DNA of 5,123 nt from DASWHK01 sp036398215. GTDB taxonomy: Bacteria; Acidobacteriota; UBA890. Every line of letters begins with the position of its first letter. The stretch's first letter is position 1. Below the pieces are notes generated by a model that was not told where the DNA came from, did not search any database, and saw only the letters and a program-made list of their open reading frames with translations. Shown here in pieces: positions 1-5,123 of the stretch. The position numbers and the translations under genes are program-made. The DNA is taken from assembly GCA_036398215.1 (NCBI GenBank), contig DASWHK010000029.1:1-5123 (forward strand), in the 5' to 3' direction.

Positions 1-312
1 CCGCAGCAGGACACCGGGACGCTCGACGGGCCGGAAGCCCTCGAGCGCGAAGGTCACCGTGTAGGTGCCCGGCACCAGGCCCTGCATGACGTAGCCGCCG
101 CTGCCGGACGTTACGGCGGTGCGGATCAGGCCGGAGTCCTCGTTGCGCACGGTGACGGTGACGCCCGGAAGCGGCGCGCCGTCGGGGTCCGCCACCGTGC
201 CGGCGACGCTGGCGCGGGCAAACTGCGCCTGGGCAGGCGCGGCAAACATCAGTGCCGCGACGAAAAATGCGACGAACAGTGTGAAGGCTCGGTGCGTCAA
301 AATACCTCCCAT
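1..312 (-). CDS. TonB-dependent receptor, N-terminal part (signal peptide and carboxypeptidase-regulatory-like domain), truncated by window edge
   Basis: The frame runs from an ATG at 312-310 to the left edge, giving 104 codons with no stop. Seen: a hydrophobic signal peptide (residues about 9-25) ending in PAPAQAQ-like sequence, with a probable signal peptidase I site after AQA at residue 29. A beta-sandwich repeat of the carboxypeptidase-regulatory-like family follows from about residue 35, with the hallmarks GTVADPDGAPLPGVTVTV, a Gly-Tyr turn and LVPGTYTVTF. Known of the family: in Acidobacteriota and Bacteroidota this domain usually precedes the plug and barrel of large outer-membrane TonB-dependent receptors that import oligosaccharides, siderophores or other ligands. 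The plug and barrel lie outside the window, so the receptor call is inferred and the substrate unknown. A TTG at 300-298 may be the true start, because GGAGG at 309-305 lies just upstream of it and nothing resembling a ribosome binding site precedes the ATG. The gene lies downstream of xylA in the same direction but has its own promoter candidate. Another secreted protein with this domain is possible. Confidence 0.8.
   Translation of the reverse strand, partial: MGGILTHRAFTLFVAFFVAALMFAAPAQAQFARASVAGTVADPDGAPLPGVTVTVRNEDSGLIRTAVTSGSGGYVMQGLVPGTYTVTFALEGFRPVERPGVLLR
304..309 (-). promoter_or_regulatory. Ribosome binding site GGAGGT deciding the receptor start
   Basis: On the minus strand GGAGGT occupies 309-304, followed by ATT and then TTG at 300-298. 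The spacing from GGAGG is four bases, slightly short but usable. The in-frame ATG at 312-310 overlaps this motif and has the pyrimidine-rich sequence CTTTCACCCC in front of it. The Shine-Dalgarno evidence therefore favours a TTG start, giving a protein four residues shorter with a more ordinary signal-peptide N-terminus (fMet-Thr-His-Arg). Confidence 0.55.
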
Positions 313-366
313 GGGGTGAAAGGTTGTAGACGCCTCCGCAAGAGAGCAAGATGCGTTCCGCCGCGC

Positions 367-424
367 CGGATTTGCGCAGTTTGTGGGAAATCCGAAGGTA
401 GCGCAGCTAACTTCCCGGAGGGAA
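367..424 (-). other. Structured 5' leader with three successive hairpins
   Basis: Within the predicted untranslated leader of the receptor mRNA three inverted repeats follow each other almost without gap. Arms 412-416/420-424 (TTCCC/GGGAA) enclose a 3-base loop. Arms 399-402/406-409 (TAGC/GCTA) enclose a 3-base loop. Arms 367-373/388-394 (CGGATTT/AAATCCG, 7 perfect pairs) enclose a 14-base loop. No known riboswitch class is recognised. Possible roles are mRNA stability or post-transcriptional control; chance folding is also possible. Confidence 0.3.
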
Positions 425-476
425 AGCGGCCTCGATTTGCCGAAAACAAGGAAGCTGTTGCCGGACTCTCGCCGGA

Positions 477-491
477 ATTGAGACATTCAAT
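477..491. promoter_or_regulatory. Inverted repeat ATTGA-N5-TCAAT overlapping the -10 box
   Basis: ATTGA (477-481) and TCAAT (487-491) form an imperfectly spaced copy of the half-sites seen at 523-536. It covers the -10 box and the predicted start of transcription, where a bound protein would block RNA polymerase. The centres of the two repeats are about 45 bases apart, close to four helical turns. One half-site is also part of the -10 hexamer, so the resemblance may be partly coincidental. Confidence 0.35.
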
Positions 492-513
492 AAACGGATA
501 AGGCCGTTGTCAA
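485..513 (-). promoter_or_regulatory. Sigma70-type promoter for the receptor gene
   Basis: Read on the minus strand, a perfect TTGACA (-35, 513-508) is separated by exactly 17 bases from TTGAAT (-10, 490-485), which matches four of six consensus positions including the essential A and final T. The sequence just upstream (514-525) is AT-rich and could act as an UP element. Transcription would start near 478, leaving an untranslated leader of about 165 bases before the receptor start. It lies downstream of the xylA stop, so the receptor can be transcribed separately from xylA. Confidence 0.6.
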
Positions 514-522
514 ATACGTAAT

Positions 523-536
523 ATTGAAGATTCAAT
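523..536. promoter_or_regulatory. Palindrome ATTGAA-N2-TTCAAT, possible operator upstream of the -35
   Basis: A perfect inverted repeat with 6-base arms and a 2-base centre lies ten bases upstream of the -35 box, at roughly -45 to -58 relative to the predicted start. That is a usual place for an activator or an upstream repressor operator. The regulator is not identifiable from this window. AT-rich composition makes chance palindromes more likely here, so the functional role is an inference. Confidence 0.4.
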
Positions 537-555
537 CCCGAAAACCGCGGGCTCA

Positions 556-569
556 CCCCGTCACCGGGG
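556..569 (-). other. GC hairpin downstream of xylA
   Basis: CCCCG and CGGGG arms enclose a four-base loop that reads GTGA on the minus-strand RNA, a GNRA-type tetraloop; a flanking G-U pair can extend the stem to six. It lies about 70 bases after the xylA stop. There is no T-run after it on the minus strand, so it is not a typical intrinsic terminator. It could protect the 3' end of the xylA message or be a chance GC structure. Confidence 0.25.
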
Positions 570-637
570 CTGTCCGATTCAAGGATCTGATTCGAAATCC
601 AGAAAGCCGAACCGGTGGACGACCGCGCTCGCTCGGA

Positions 638-1975
638 TCAGCCAATGTAGCGGTTGACGATGCTCTCGAAAAGCTCCTGCTTGCCGCTGCGCTTTTCGGG
701 CTCGCCGAGCTCGGCGGCGAGCGCGGCAAGCTGCTCCAGGCCCAGCTCGCCGCGCGCGAAGGCCGCCCCGCGGCCGCTGTCGTAGCTGGCGTAGCGCGCG
801 GCGCGCCGCGCCTCGAGGTCGGAGTCGGCGAGGATCCGGTCGGCGACGATCAGGCCGCGCGCCAGCGTGTCCATCGAGCTGATGTGGCCGATGAACAGGT
901 CTTCGAGGTCGGTGGAGCTGCGCCGCAGCTTGGCATCGAAGTTGAGGCCGCCGCGGCCGATGCCGCCGTGCCGCAGCAGCACCAGCATGATCGCCACGGC
1001 GTCGTACAGGTCGTGGAGGAACTCGTCGGTATCCCAGCCGCTGTGCGGATCGCCCTGGTTGACGTCGAGGCTGCCGAGCAGGCCGGCGTCGGCGGCCGTC
1101 TGGATCTCGTGCGCGAAGGTATGCCGGGCCAGGGTGGCATGGTTGTTCTCGATGTTGATCTTGAAGTCCCCGGCCAGGCCGTGCTGCTGGAGAAAGGCGA
1201 TCACCGCCGCGACGTCGAAGTCGTACTGGTGCTTGGCGGGCTCCATGGGCTTGGGCTCGATCAGAAACGTCCCCGCGAAGCCCGCGGCGCGACCGTAGTC
1301 GCGAGCCTTCTTCAGGAACGTGGCGAGGTGGCCCAGCTCCCGCTTCATGTCGGTGTTCAACAGCGAGAAATAGCCCTCCCGGCCGCCCCAGAAGACGTAG
1401 CTCTCGCCCCCGAGGGCGATCGTCGCGTCGAGCGCCGCTTTCACCTGCGCCGCCGCCCAGGCAACGACGCTGAAGTCGGGGTTGGTGGCGGCGCCGTTCA
1501 TGTAGCGGGGGTGGGTGAAGAGGTTGGCCGTCCCCCACAGCAGCTTCACGCCCGAGGCGTCCTGCTTGGCGCGGGCCACCTCGGTGAGCCGTCGCAGGTT
1601 CGCCTCCGACTCCGCGCGACTGCTCCCCTCCGGCGCCAGATCGTGGTCGTGGAAGCAGTAGTAGGGCGCCCCCAGCTTGGTGATCAGCTCGAAGGCGGCG
1701 TCGAGCCGCATGCCGGCCGCCTCCATCGGATCACCCGCGGTGCTCCAGGGCAGCTCCCGGGTGCCGGCTCCGAAGGGATCGTCGCCACGACCGCACAGCG
1801 AGTGCCAGTAGGCCACCGAGAAGCGCAGGTGCTCGCGGAGCGTCTTGCCCGCGACCTCGCGGCCGGCGTCGTAGTGCTTGAAGGCCAGCGGGTTGTCGGA
1901 GTCGGGCCCCTCGTAGGCGATCGGCCCGATCCCCGGGAAGTACTCGCGGTCACCGATCAAGGGCTCTGTGGTCAT
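638..1975 (-). CDS. xylA: Xylose isomerase, class II (EC 5.3.1.5)
   Basis: The 445-residue protein converts D-xylose to D-xylulose (and, in this family, D-glucose to D-fructose) in the cytoplasm, the first step of the isomerase pathway of xylose use. It aligns from end to end with the E. coli enzyme (440 residues). Shared blocks include NPLAFKHYDA, VKLLWGTANLFTHPRY, GGREGYFSLLNTD, IEPKPMEPAKHQYDFD and GGLNFDAKLRRSSTD. The catalytic pair sits in FHDHD (His109, Asp112). Metal ligands are visible as Glu240, Glu276, His279, Asp304, Asp315, Asp317 and Asp347, and Lys242 follows in EPKP, so the enzyme should be active. The N-terminal extension and full length place it in class II. The ATG at 1975-1973 has only a weak, very close GAGAG upstream, yet the alignment supports a start here. 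The stop is TGA at 640-638. It is divergent from the secreted DUF5695-like gene and codirectional with the receptor gene. No xylulokinase gene is in view. Confidence 0.97.
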   Translation of the reverse strand: MTTEPLIGDREYFPGIGPIAYEGPDSDNPLAFKHYDAGREVAGKTLREHLRFSVAYWHSLCGRGDDPFGAGTRELPWSTAGDPMEAAGMRLDAAFELITKLGAPYYCFHDHDLAPEGSSRAESEANLRRLTEVARAKQDASGVKLLWGTANLFTHPRYMNGAATNPDFSVVAWAAAQVKAALDATIALGGESYVFWGGREGYFSLLNTDMKRELGHLATFLKKARDYGRAAGFAGTFLIEPKPMEPAKHQYDFDVAAVIAFLQQHGLAGDFKINIENNHATLARHTFAHEIQTAADAGLLGSLDVNQGDPHSGWDTDEFLHDLYDAVAIMLVLLRHGGIGRGGLNFDAKLRRSSTDLEDLFIGHISSMDTLARGLIVADRILADSDLEARRAARYASYDSGRGAAFARGELGLEQLAALAAELGEPEKRSGKQELFESIVNRYIG

Positions 1976-2162
1976 GGCTCTCGGTGTTCAAGGCCAGCAA
2001 GCAGATGGGCCGAGAGAAACAGGTGCCGATCTTGGTTCACCCCGCGCCGGGGTTCAAGGGCGTTCCCGGATGGTACATTCGACGCACCCGAAGATCGTCG
2101 AGGCGGCTCGAGCGGGCCACAATGACAGCGTGCTGGGGCTGATTGCAATGACAAGAGACCGT
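1976..2162. promoter_or_regulatory. Divergent intergenic region of xylA and the secreted-protein gene
   Basis: About 187 bases separate the xylA ATG from the favoured start of the plus-strand gene, so both promoters are expected here. I see no good -35/-10 pair on either strand. The region contains two inverted repeats: ACCCCG-CGC-CGGGGT (2039-2053, six perfect pairs with a 3-base loop) and TCGACG-N11-CGTCGA (2079-2101). It also holds an 8-base palindrome GCTCGAGC (2106-2113) and a direct repeat of CAATGACA (2120-2127 and 2146-2153). Any of these could be operator sites controlling both genes, but all are short and may be chance in GC-rich DNA. Confidence 0.4.
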
Positions 2163-5012
2163 ATGCGAGGCGCCGCGTCGAGCTCTACCCTGCGCCAGTC
2201 ACGTGGCGCCGACGCAGCAGCCCGCCGCCACCAGGTTTGCACGCTTGCGGGCGCTGCGACCTCCGACCGTCACGGCCGGCTGGTCGGATGGTCGCTGCTG
2301 CTGAGCCTGGTCCTGCTGCCGCAGGTCGCGGCAGGAGGCAACCAGCGCGGCGGGCGGGGCACCGAGATCGTCCCGACGCTGGGGCTCGAGCAGGGCCGCG
2401 TCAGCCTCGACGCGCCCGGCTTCGACCTCGAGCTCGTCGGCGCCTCCCAGACGGTCGCCGCCCTGCGCCCCGAGGGCGCCGGAGGCTTCGATTTCACCCC
2501 CGGCGACTGGCTGGAGCGGCGCAGCGGCGATGGGTTCTTCCACCTCGGGGACCTGACACTGCGGCTGCGGAGCGGCGCCACGGGCGCCTGGCAGGACTAC
2601 TCGACGGCCGCCGCCCGCCAACCGGTCGAGGCCCTGGCCGCCTCGGGCCCGGTGCTGGCAGCCGCCGACCTGGCGCCGAGCCTGCCGGCCGGCATCCCGC
2701 TGCAGGTCCACCGCTACTGGGAGAACGCCGGCGGGCAGCTCGCCCTGCGCTTCGAGCTGACCAACCGGAGCGGCCAGCCGGTGGAGATCGGCGCCCTGGG
2801 CATTCCGATGGTCTTCAACAACATCTTGCAGGGCCGGTCGCTCGACGAGGCGCACGCCGTCAGCTCCTTCTACGACCCCTATGTCGGCAACGACGCCGGC
2901 TACCTGCAGGTCACCCGGCTGAGCGGCCAGGCTCCGGCGCTGGTCGTCGTGCCGCATGGCCGCACGCCGTTTGAGGCCTACCGGCCGCTATTGTCCGACC
3001 CGACCCGCCGCGGCATCACCTTCGAGGGCTTCTACGAGTGGATGGCGCACAGCGCCGCCTACGCCGAGAACGAATGGAGCGGGGCCGAGCCCTGGAACCC
3101 GCCGACGTCGGCAACGCTGGCCCCCGGCGAGACCCGCTCCTACGGGGTCCGCTTCCTGCTCGCCGACACGATCCGCGGCATCGAGCCGACGTTGGGCGCC
3201 GCCGGCCGGCCGGTCGCCATCGGCGTTCCCGGCTACGTGCTGCCGATGGACCTGGAGGCGCGACTGTTCCTGCGCCACGGGAGCGCCGTCCGCTCGATCG
3301 ACGTCGCTCCCGCCGGCGCCGTCTCGGTCACCGCCGCCACGGCGACCGGGAGCGGCTGGCAAGCCTACGTGCTGCGCGGCCGGCGTTGGGGCCGGGCCCG
3401 CTTGACCGTGAGCTACGCTGACGGGATCGATCAGACCATCCACTACAAGGTCATCAAGCCGGAGGCCGAGGTGGTCGCCGATCTCGGCCGCTTCCTGACC
3501 ACCGAGCAATGGTACGAAGACCGCGACGACCCCTTCGGCCGCAGCCCGTCGATCATCAGCTACGACTACGAAGAGCGCCGCCAGGTGCGCGAGGACAATC
3601 GCGCCTGGATCGCCGGCCTCGGCGACGAGGGCGGCTCGGGCTCCTGGCTGGCGGCGATCATGAAACAGCTCGTCCGGCCCGACGCGGCGGAGCTCGACAA
3701 GCTCCAGCGCTTCGTCGACGGGGTGCTCTGGGGCGGCTTGCAGTACGCCGAAGGCGAACGGATGTACGGCGTCCGCAAGAGCATGTTCTATTACGAGCCG
3801 GACGAGCTCCCGGAGGGCACCTACAGCGACGACGTCCGCTACGGCGGTTGGTCGAGCTGGGACAAGGACGAGGCCATGTCGGTGGTCCGTTCGTACGACT
3901 ACCCGCACGTGGCCGCAGCCCACTGGGTGCTGTACCGGCTGGCCCGCAACCACCAGGGGCTGGTCAGCAACCACCCCTGGGAGTGGTACCTGGAGCGCGC
4001 CTATAAGACCGGCGAGGCGATGGCCCGGCAGGCGCCGCGCTACGCCCAGTTCGGGCAGATGGACGGCACCGTCTTCCTGCTGATCCTGCAGGACCTGCGG
4101 CGCGAGGGCTGGAGCGCCCAGGCCGACGCCTTGGAGGCCACAATGCGGGAGCGCGCCGACCACTGGCGGTCGCTGGGCTATCCGTTCGGCAGCGAGATGC
4201 CGTGGGACTCGACCGGCCAGGAGGAGGTCTACGCCTGGAGCAAGCACTTCGGCTACGACGAGAAGGCCCAGGTGACGCTCGATGCCATCCTCGGCTACAT
4301 GCCGACGGTGCCCCACTGGGGCTACAACGGCAGCGCCCGCCGCTACTGGGACTTTCAGTACGCCGGCAAGACGCGGCGCATCGAGCGCCAGCTGCACCAC
4401 TACGGCTCGGGGCTCAACGCGATCCCGGTGCTGTCGGAGTACCGCGACCACCCCGACGACCTGTACTTGCTGCGGGTCGGCTACGGCGGCGTCATGGGCG
4501 CCATCGCCAACATCACGCAGGAGGGCTTCGGTCCCAGCGGCTTCCACGCCTACCCTTCGACGCTGGAGATCGACGGCTACTCCGGCGATTACGGCCCCGG
4601 CTTCTTCGGCCACGCGGTCAACACGGGGACCTACATCGCCCGCGACCCCGAGCTCGGCTGGCTCGCCTTCGGCGGCAACTGGAGCGTCGAGGGGCAGGCC
4701 GTGCGGGTCACGCCGCTGGACTCGGCCCGCTCCCGCGTCTACGTGGCGCCGCTGGGCCTGTGGCTGACCTTGGATGCCGGCGCCTTCGAGCAGATCGAGA
4801 TCGACGGTGGCGAGGTCCGAGTGACGCTGTCGCCCGCCACCGAGAGCGCCCCGAGCGCCCGCCTGCGGGTCGAACAGCCGGCGGCGGTGGCGGGGGTCGG
4901 CACCATCGAGTTGGTCGGGACGTTCAACCGGGAACGCGGCGCCTATGTCATCCCCTTGACGGGCAGAGCCACGCAGGTCGAGATGCGGCAACGCGACCGG
5001 CCGGGGCGATAG
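2163..5012 (+). CDS. Secreted DUF5695-like, putative glycosidase-related protein
   Basis: The favoured ATG at 2163 follows AAGAGA by five bases and gives 949 residues; an ATG at 2148 adds five. The open frame continues to 1968, but that part overlaps the xylA start and looks non-coding. Seen: a long basic N-region, then a hydrophobic segment (about residues 41-56, VGWSLLLSLVLLPQVAA), so export is likely. A beta-rich region follows (about 67-435), including the block GFDFTPGDWLERRSGDGFFHLG and LRFELTNRSGQPVEIG. Next is a helical region (about 440-790) with WSSWDKDEAM (Asp567, Asp569, Glu570) and MPWDSTGQEEVYAW (Asp682, Glu687, Glu688). A Gly- and Tyr-rich segment (LHHYGSGLNAIPV, GYSGDYGPGFFGHAVNTG) leads into a C-terminal beta region. 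From memory this resembles the DUF5695 family, which I know as uncharacterised. A beta-sandwich followed by a helical barrel is typical of several glycosidase and phosphorylase clans, so action on a glycan is inferred. The acidic residues named are only candidates for catalysis. The neighbouring xylA suggests a pentose-containing substrate. The gene is complete with no frameshift seen. Confidence 0.75.
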   Translation: MRGAASSSTLRQSRGADAAARRHQVCTLAGAATSDRHGRLVGWSLLLSLVLLPQVAAGGNQRGGRGTEIVPTLGLEQGRVSLDAPGFDLELVGASQTVAALRPEGAGGFDFTPGDWLERRSGDGFFHLGDLTLRLRSGATGAWQDYSTAAARQPVEALAASGPVLAAADLAPSLPAGIPLQVHRYWENAGGQLALRFELTNRSGQPVEIGALGIPMVFNNILQGRSLDEAHAVSSFYDPYVGNDAGYLQVTRLSGQAPALVVVPHGRTPFEAYRPLLSDPTRRGITFEGFYEWMAHSAAYAENEWSGAEPWNPPTSATLAPGETRSYGVRFLLADTIRGIEPTLGAAGRPVAIGVPGYVLPMDLEARLFLRHGSAVRSIDVAPAGAVSVTAATATGSGWQAYVLRGRRWGRARLTVSYADGIDQTIHYKVIKPEAEVVADLGRFLTTEQWYEDRDDPFGRSPSIISYDYEERRQVREDNRAWIAGLGDEGGSGSWLAAIMKQLVRPDAAELDKLQRFVDGVLWGGLQYAEGERMYGVRKSMFYYEPDELPEGTYSDDVRYGGWSSWDKDEAMSVVRSYDYPHVAAAHWVLYRLARNHQGLVSNHPWEWYLERAYKTGEAMARQAPRYAQFGQMDGTVFLLILQDLRREGWSAQADALEATMRERADHWRSLGYPFGSEMPWDSTGQEEVYAWSKHFGYDEKAQVTLDAILGYMPTVPHWGYNGSARRYWDFQYAGKTRRIERQLHHYGSGLNAIPVLSEYRDHPDDLYLLRVGYGGVMGAIANITQEGFGPSGFHAYPSTLEIDGYSGDYGPGFFGHAVNTGTYIARDPELGWLAFGGNWSVEGQAVRVTPLDSARSRVYVAPLGLWLTLDAGAFEQIEIDGGEVRVTLSPATESAPSARLRVEQPAAVAGVGTIELVGTFNRERGAYVIPLTGRATQVEMRQRDRPGR

Positions 5013-5022
5013 GCTGCGGCAA

Positions 5023-5056
5023 GCGGGTCGATTGCGCCCGCGACCTGCGTCTTATT
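5023..5056 (+). terminator. Probable intrinsic terminator of the secreted-protein gene
   Basis: Eleven bases after the TAG stop, GCGGGTCG (5023-5030) can pair with CGACCTGC (5041-5048) over eight pairs including one G-U, around a ten-base loop. The T-rich stretch GTCTTATT (5049-5056) follows. Position, stem strength and T content fit a Rho-independent terminator, although the T tract is interrupted. It supports the TAG at 5010-5012 as the true gene end. Confidence 0.5.
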
Positions 5057-5123
5057 CGGCCCGCAGCACCTGTACTGCTGCGCCAGCTTGGCGACCGCCA
5101 GCGCCAGGGCGAAGGCGGCGAAG
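5057..5123. other. Right-edge flank, unassigned
   Basis: These 67 bases are too short to assign. On the minus strand one frame with good GC at third positions (from 5122 down to a TAG at 4945-4943, running under the end of the preceding gene) reads FAAFALALAVAKLAQQY and could be the end of a convergent gene. Another minus-strand frame stops at 5054-5052, before the terminator, but has codon use less like a gene. Neither is recognisable, and the plus strand is also open. Confidence 0.25.

Larger units (their letters stand above)
313..637. other. Intergenic region between xylA end and receptor start
   Basis: These 325 bases lie between the stop of xylA and the start of the receptor, both read leftward. 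No convincing gene is present: the two plus-strand reading frames crossing it lack a ribosome binding site and family resemblance. Going leftward from xylA it holds a short GC hairpin (556-569), an ATTGAA-GA-TTCAAT palindrome (523-536), a promoter (513-485), a second inverted repeat overlapping the -10 (477-491), and a leader of about 165 bases with three local hairpins. The part around 480-540 is clearly richer in A and T than the coding sequence on either side, as expected for a promoter in a GC-rich genome. Confidence 0.8.

Noticed and set aside
119..501. Two short plus-strand frames (119-319 and 292-501) over the receptor start and leader
   Set aside because: The first is antisense to the signal peptide and regulatory-like domain. 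The second crosses the promoter and leader without a ribosome binding site or recognisable sequence.
537..551. CCCG/CGGG repeat with a TTTT stretch, considered as a xylA terminator
   Set aside because: The four-base stem is too short and the T-run falls in the loop instead of after the stem.
579..1538. A 319-codon minus-strand frame within xylA in another phase
   Set aside because: It overlaps the catalytic part of xylA in a shifted phase and is Arg-rich. No sign of a programmed frameshift was found, since xylA is complete by itself.
524..2125. A 533-codon plus-strand open frame opposite xylA
   Set aside because: It lies antisense to a gene with full xylose isomerase identity. Its translation is an Ala/Gly/Val/Arg-rich low-information sequence, as expected from the reverse strand of GC-rich coding DNA.
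2199..2957. A 252-codon minus-strand open frame opposite the N-terminal part of the secreted protein
   Set aside because: It is antisense to the signal peptide and beta-sandwich region, has no family resemblance and no ribosome binding site.
2988..4991. A 667-codon minus-strand open frame opposite the secreted-protein gene
   Set aside because: It has no recognisable motif and a composition dominated by Ala, Val, Gly and Arg. The plus strand here has coherent domain structure, so this is a GC-driven shadow.
1..5123. tRNA, rRNA, CRISPR array, insertion sequence or attachment site
   Set aside because: No cloverleaf, ribosomal RNA segment, regularly spaced repeat, transposase frame or terminal inverted repeat was seen on either strand.

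Overview
The window is strongly GC-biased, with G or C at most third codon positions of the real genes. It holds three protein genes: two on the minus strand and one on the plus strand. The left-edge protein pairs a Gram-negative signal peptide with a carboxypeptidase-regulatory-like domain. That pairing, in a GC-rich genome, resembles the large TonB-dependent receptors of Acidobacteriota. The phylum is an inference from style and is not proven by a marker gene.

Layout. Positions 1-312 (minus) are the 5' end of a probable TonB-dependent outer-membrane receptor, cut by the window edge. Positions 313-637 are non-coding and locally AT-rich. They carry a good sigma70-type promoter for the receptor (TTGACA-17-TTGAAT on the minus strand), two ATTGA/TCAAT inverted repeats around it, and a leader with three successive hairpins. 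Positions 638-1975 (minus) are a complete class II xylose isomerase gene (xylA) with its catalytic and metal-binding residues in place. Positions 1976-2162 are the divergent intergenic region, without a convincing promoter. Positions 2163-5012 (plus) encode a large secreted protein of about 949 residues. It looks like a DUF5695-type, glycosidase-like protein: an N-terminal beta region, a central helical region rich in Trp, Tyr, Asp and Glu, and a C-terminal beta region. A probable intrinsic terminator follows its stop. The last ~65 bases are unassigned.

How the parts may work together (inference). The secreted protein may act on a glycan outside the cytoplasm, the receptor may import a sugar or oligosaccharide across the outer membrane, and XylA would isomerise xylose to xylulose in the cytoplasm. 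The window would then be part of a pentose or xylan utilisation locus. No xylulokinase, inner-membrane transporter or regulator gene is visible, so the pathway is incomplete here. The most novel item is the secreted protein of uncharacterised family divergent from xylA. The most interesting non-coding item is the receptor promoter with its paired inverted repeats and structured leader.
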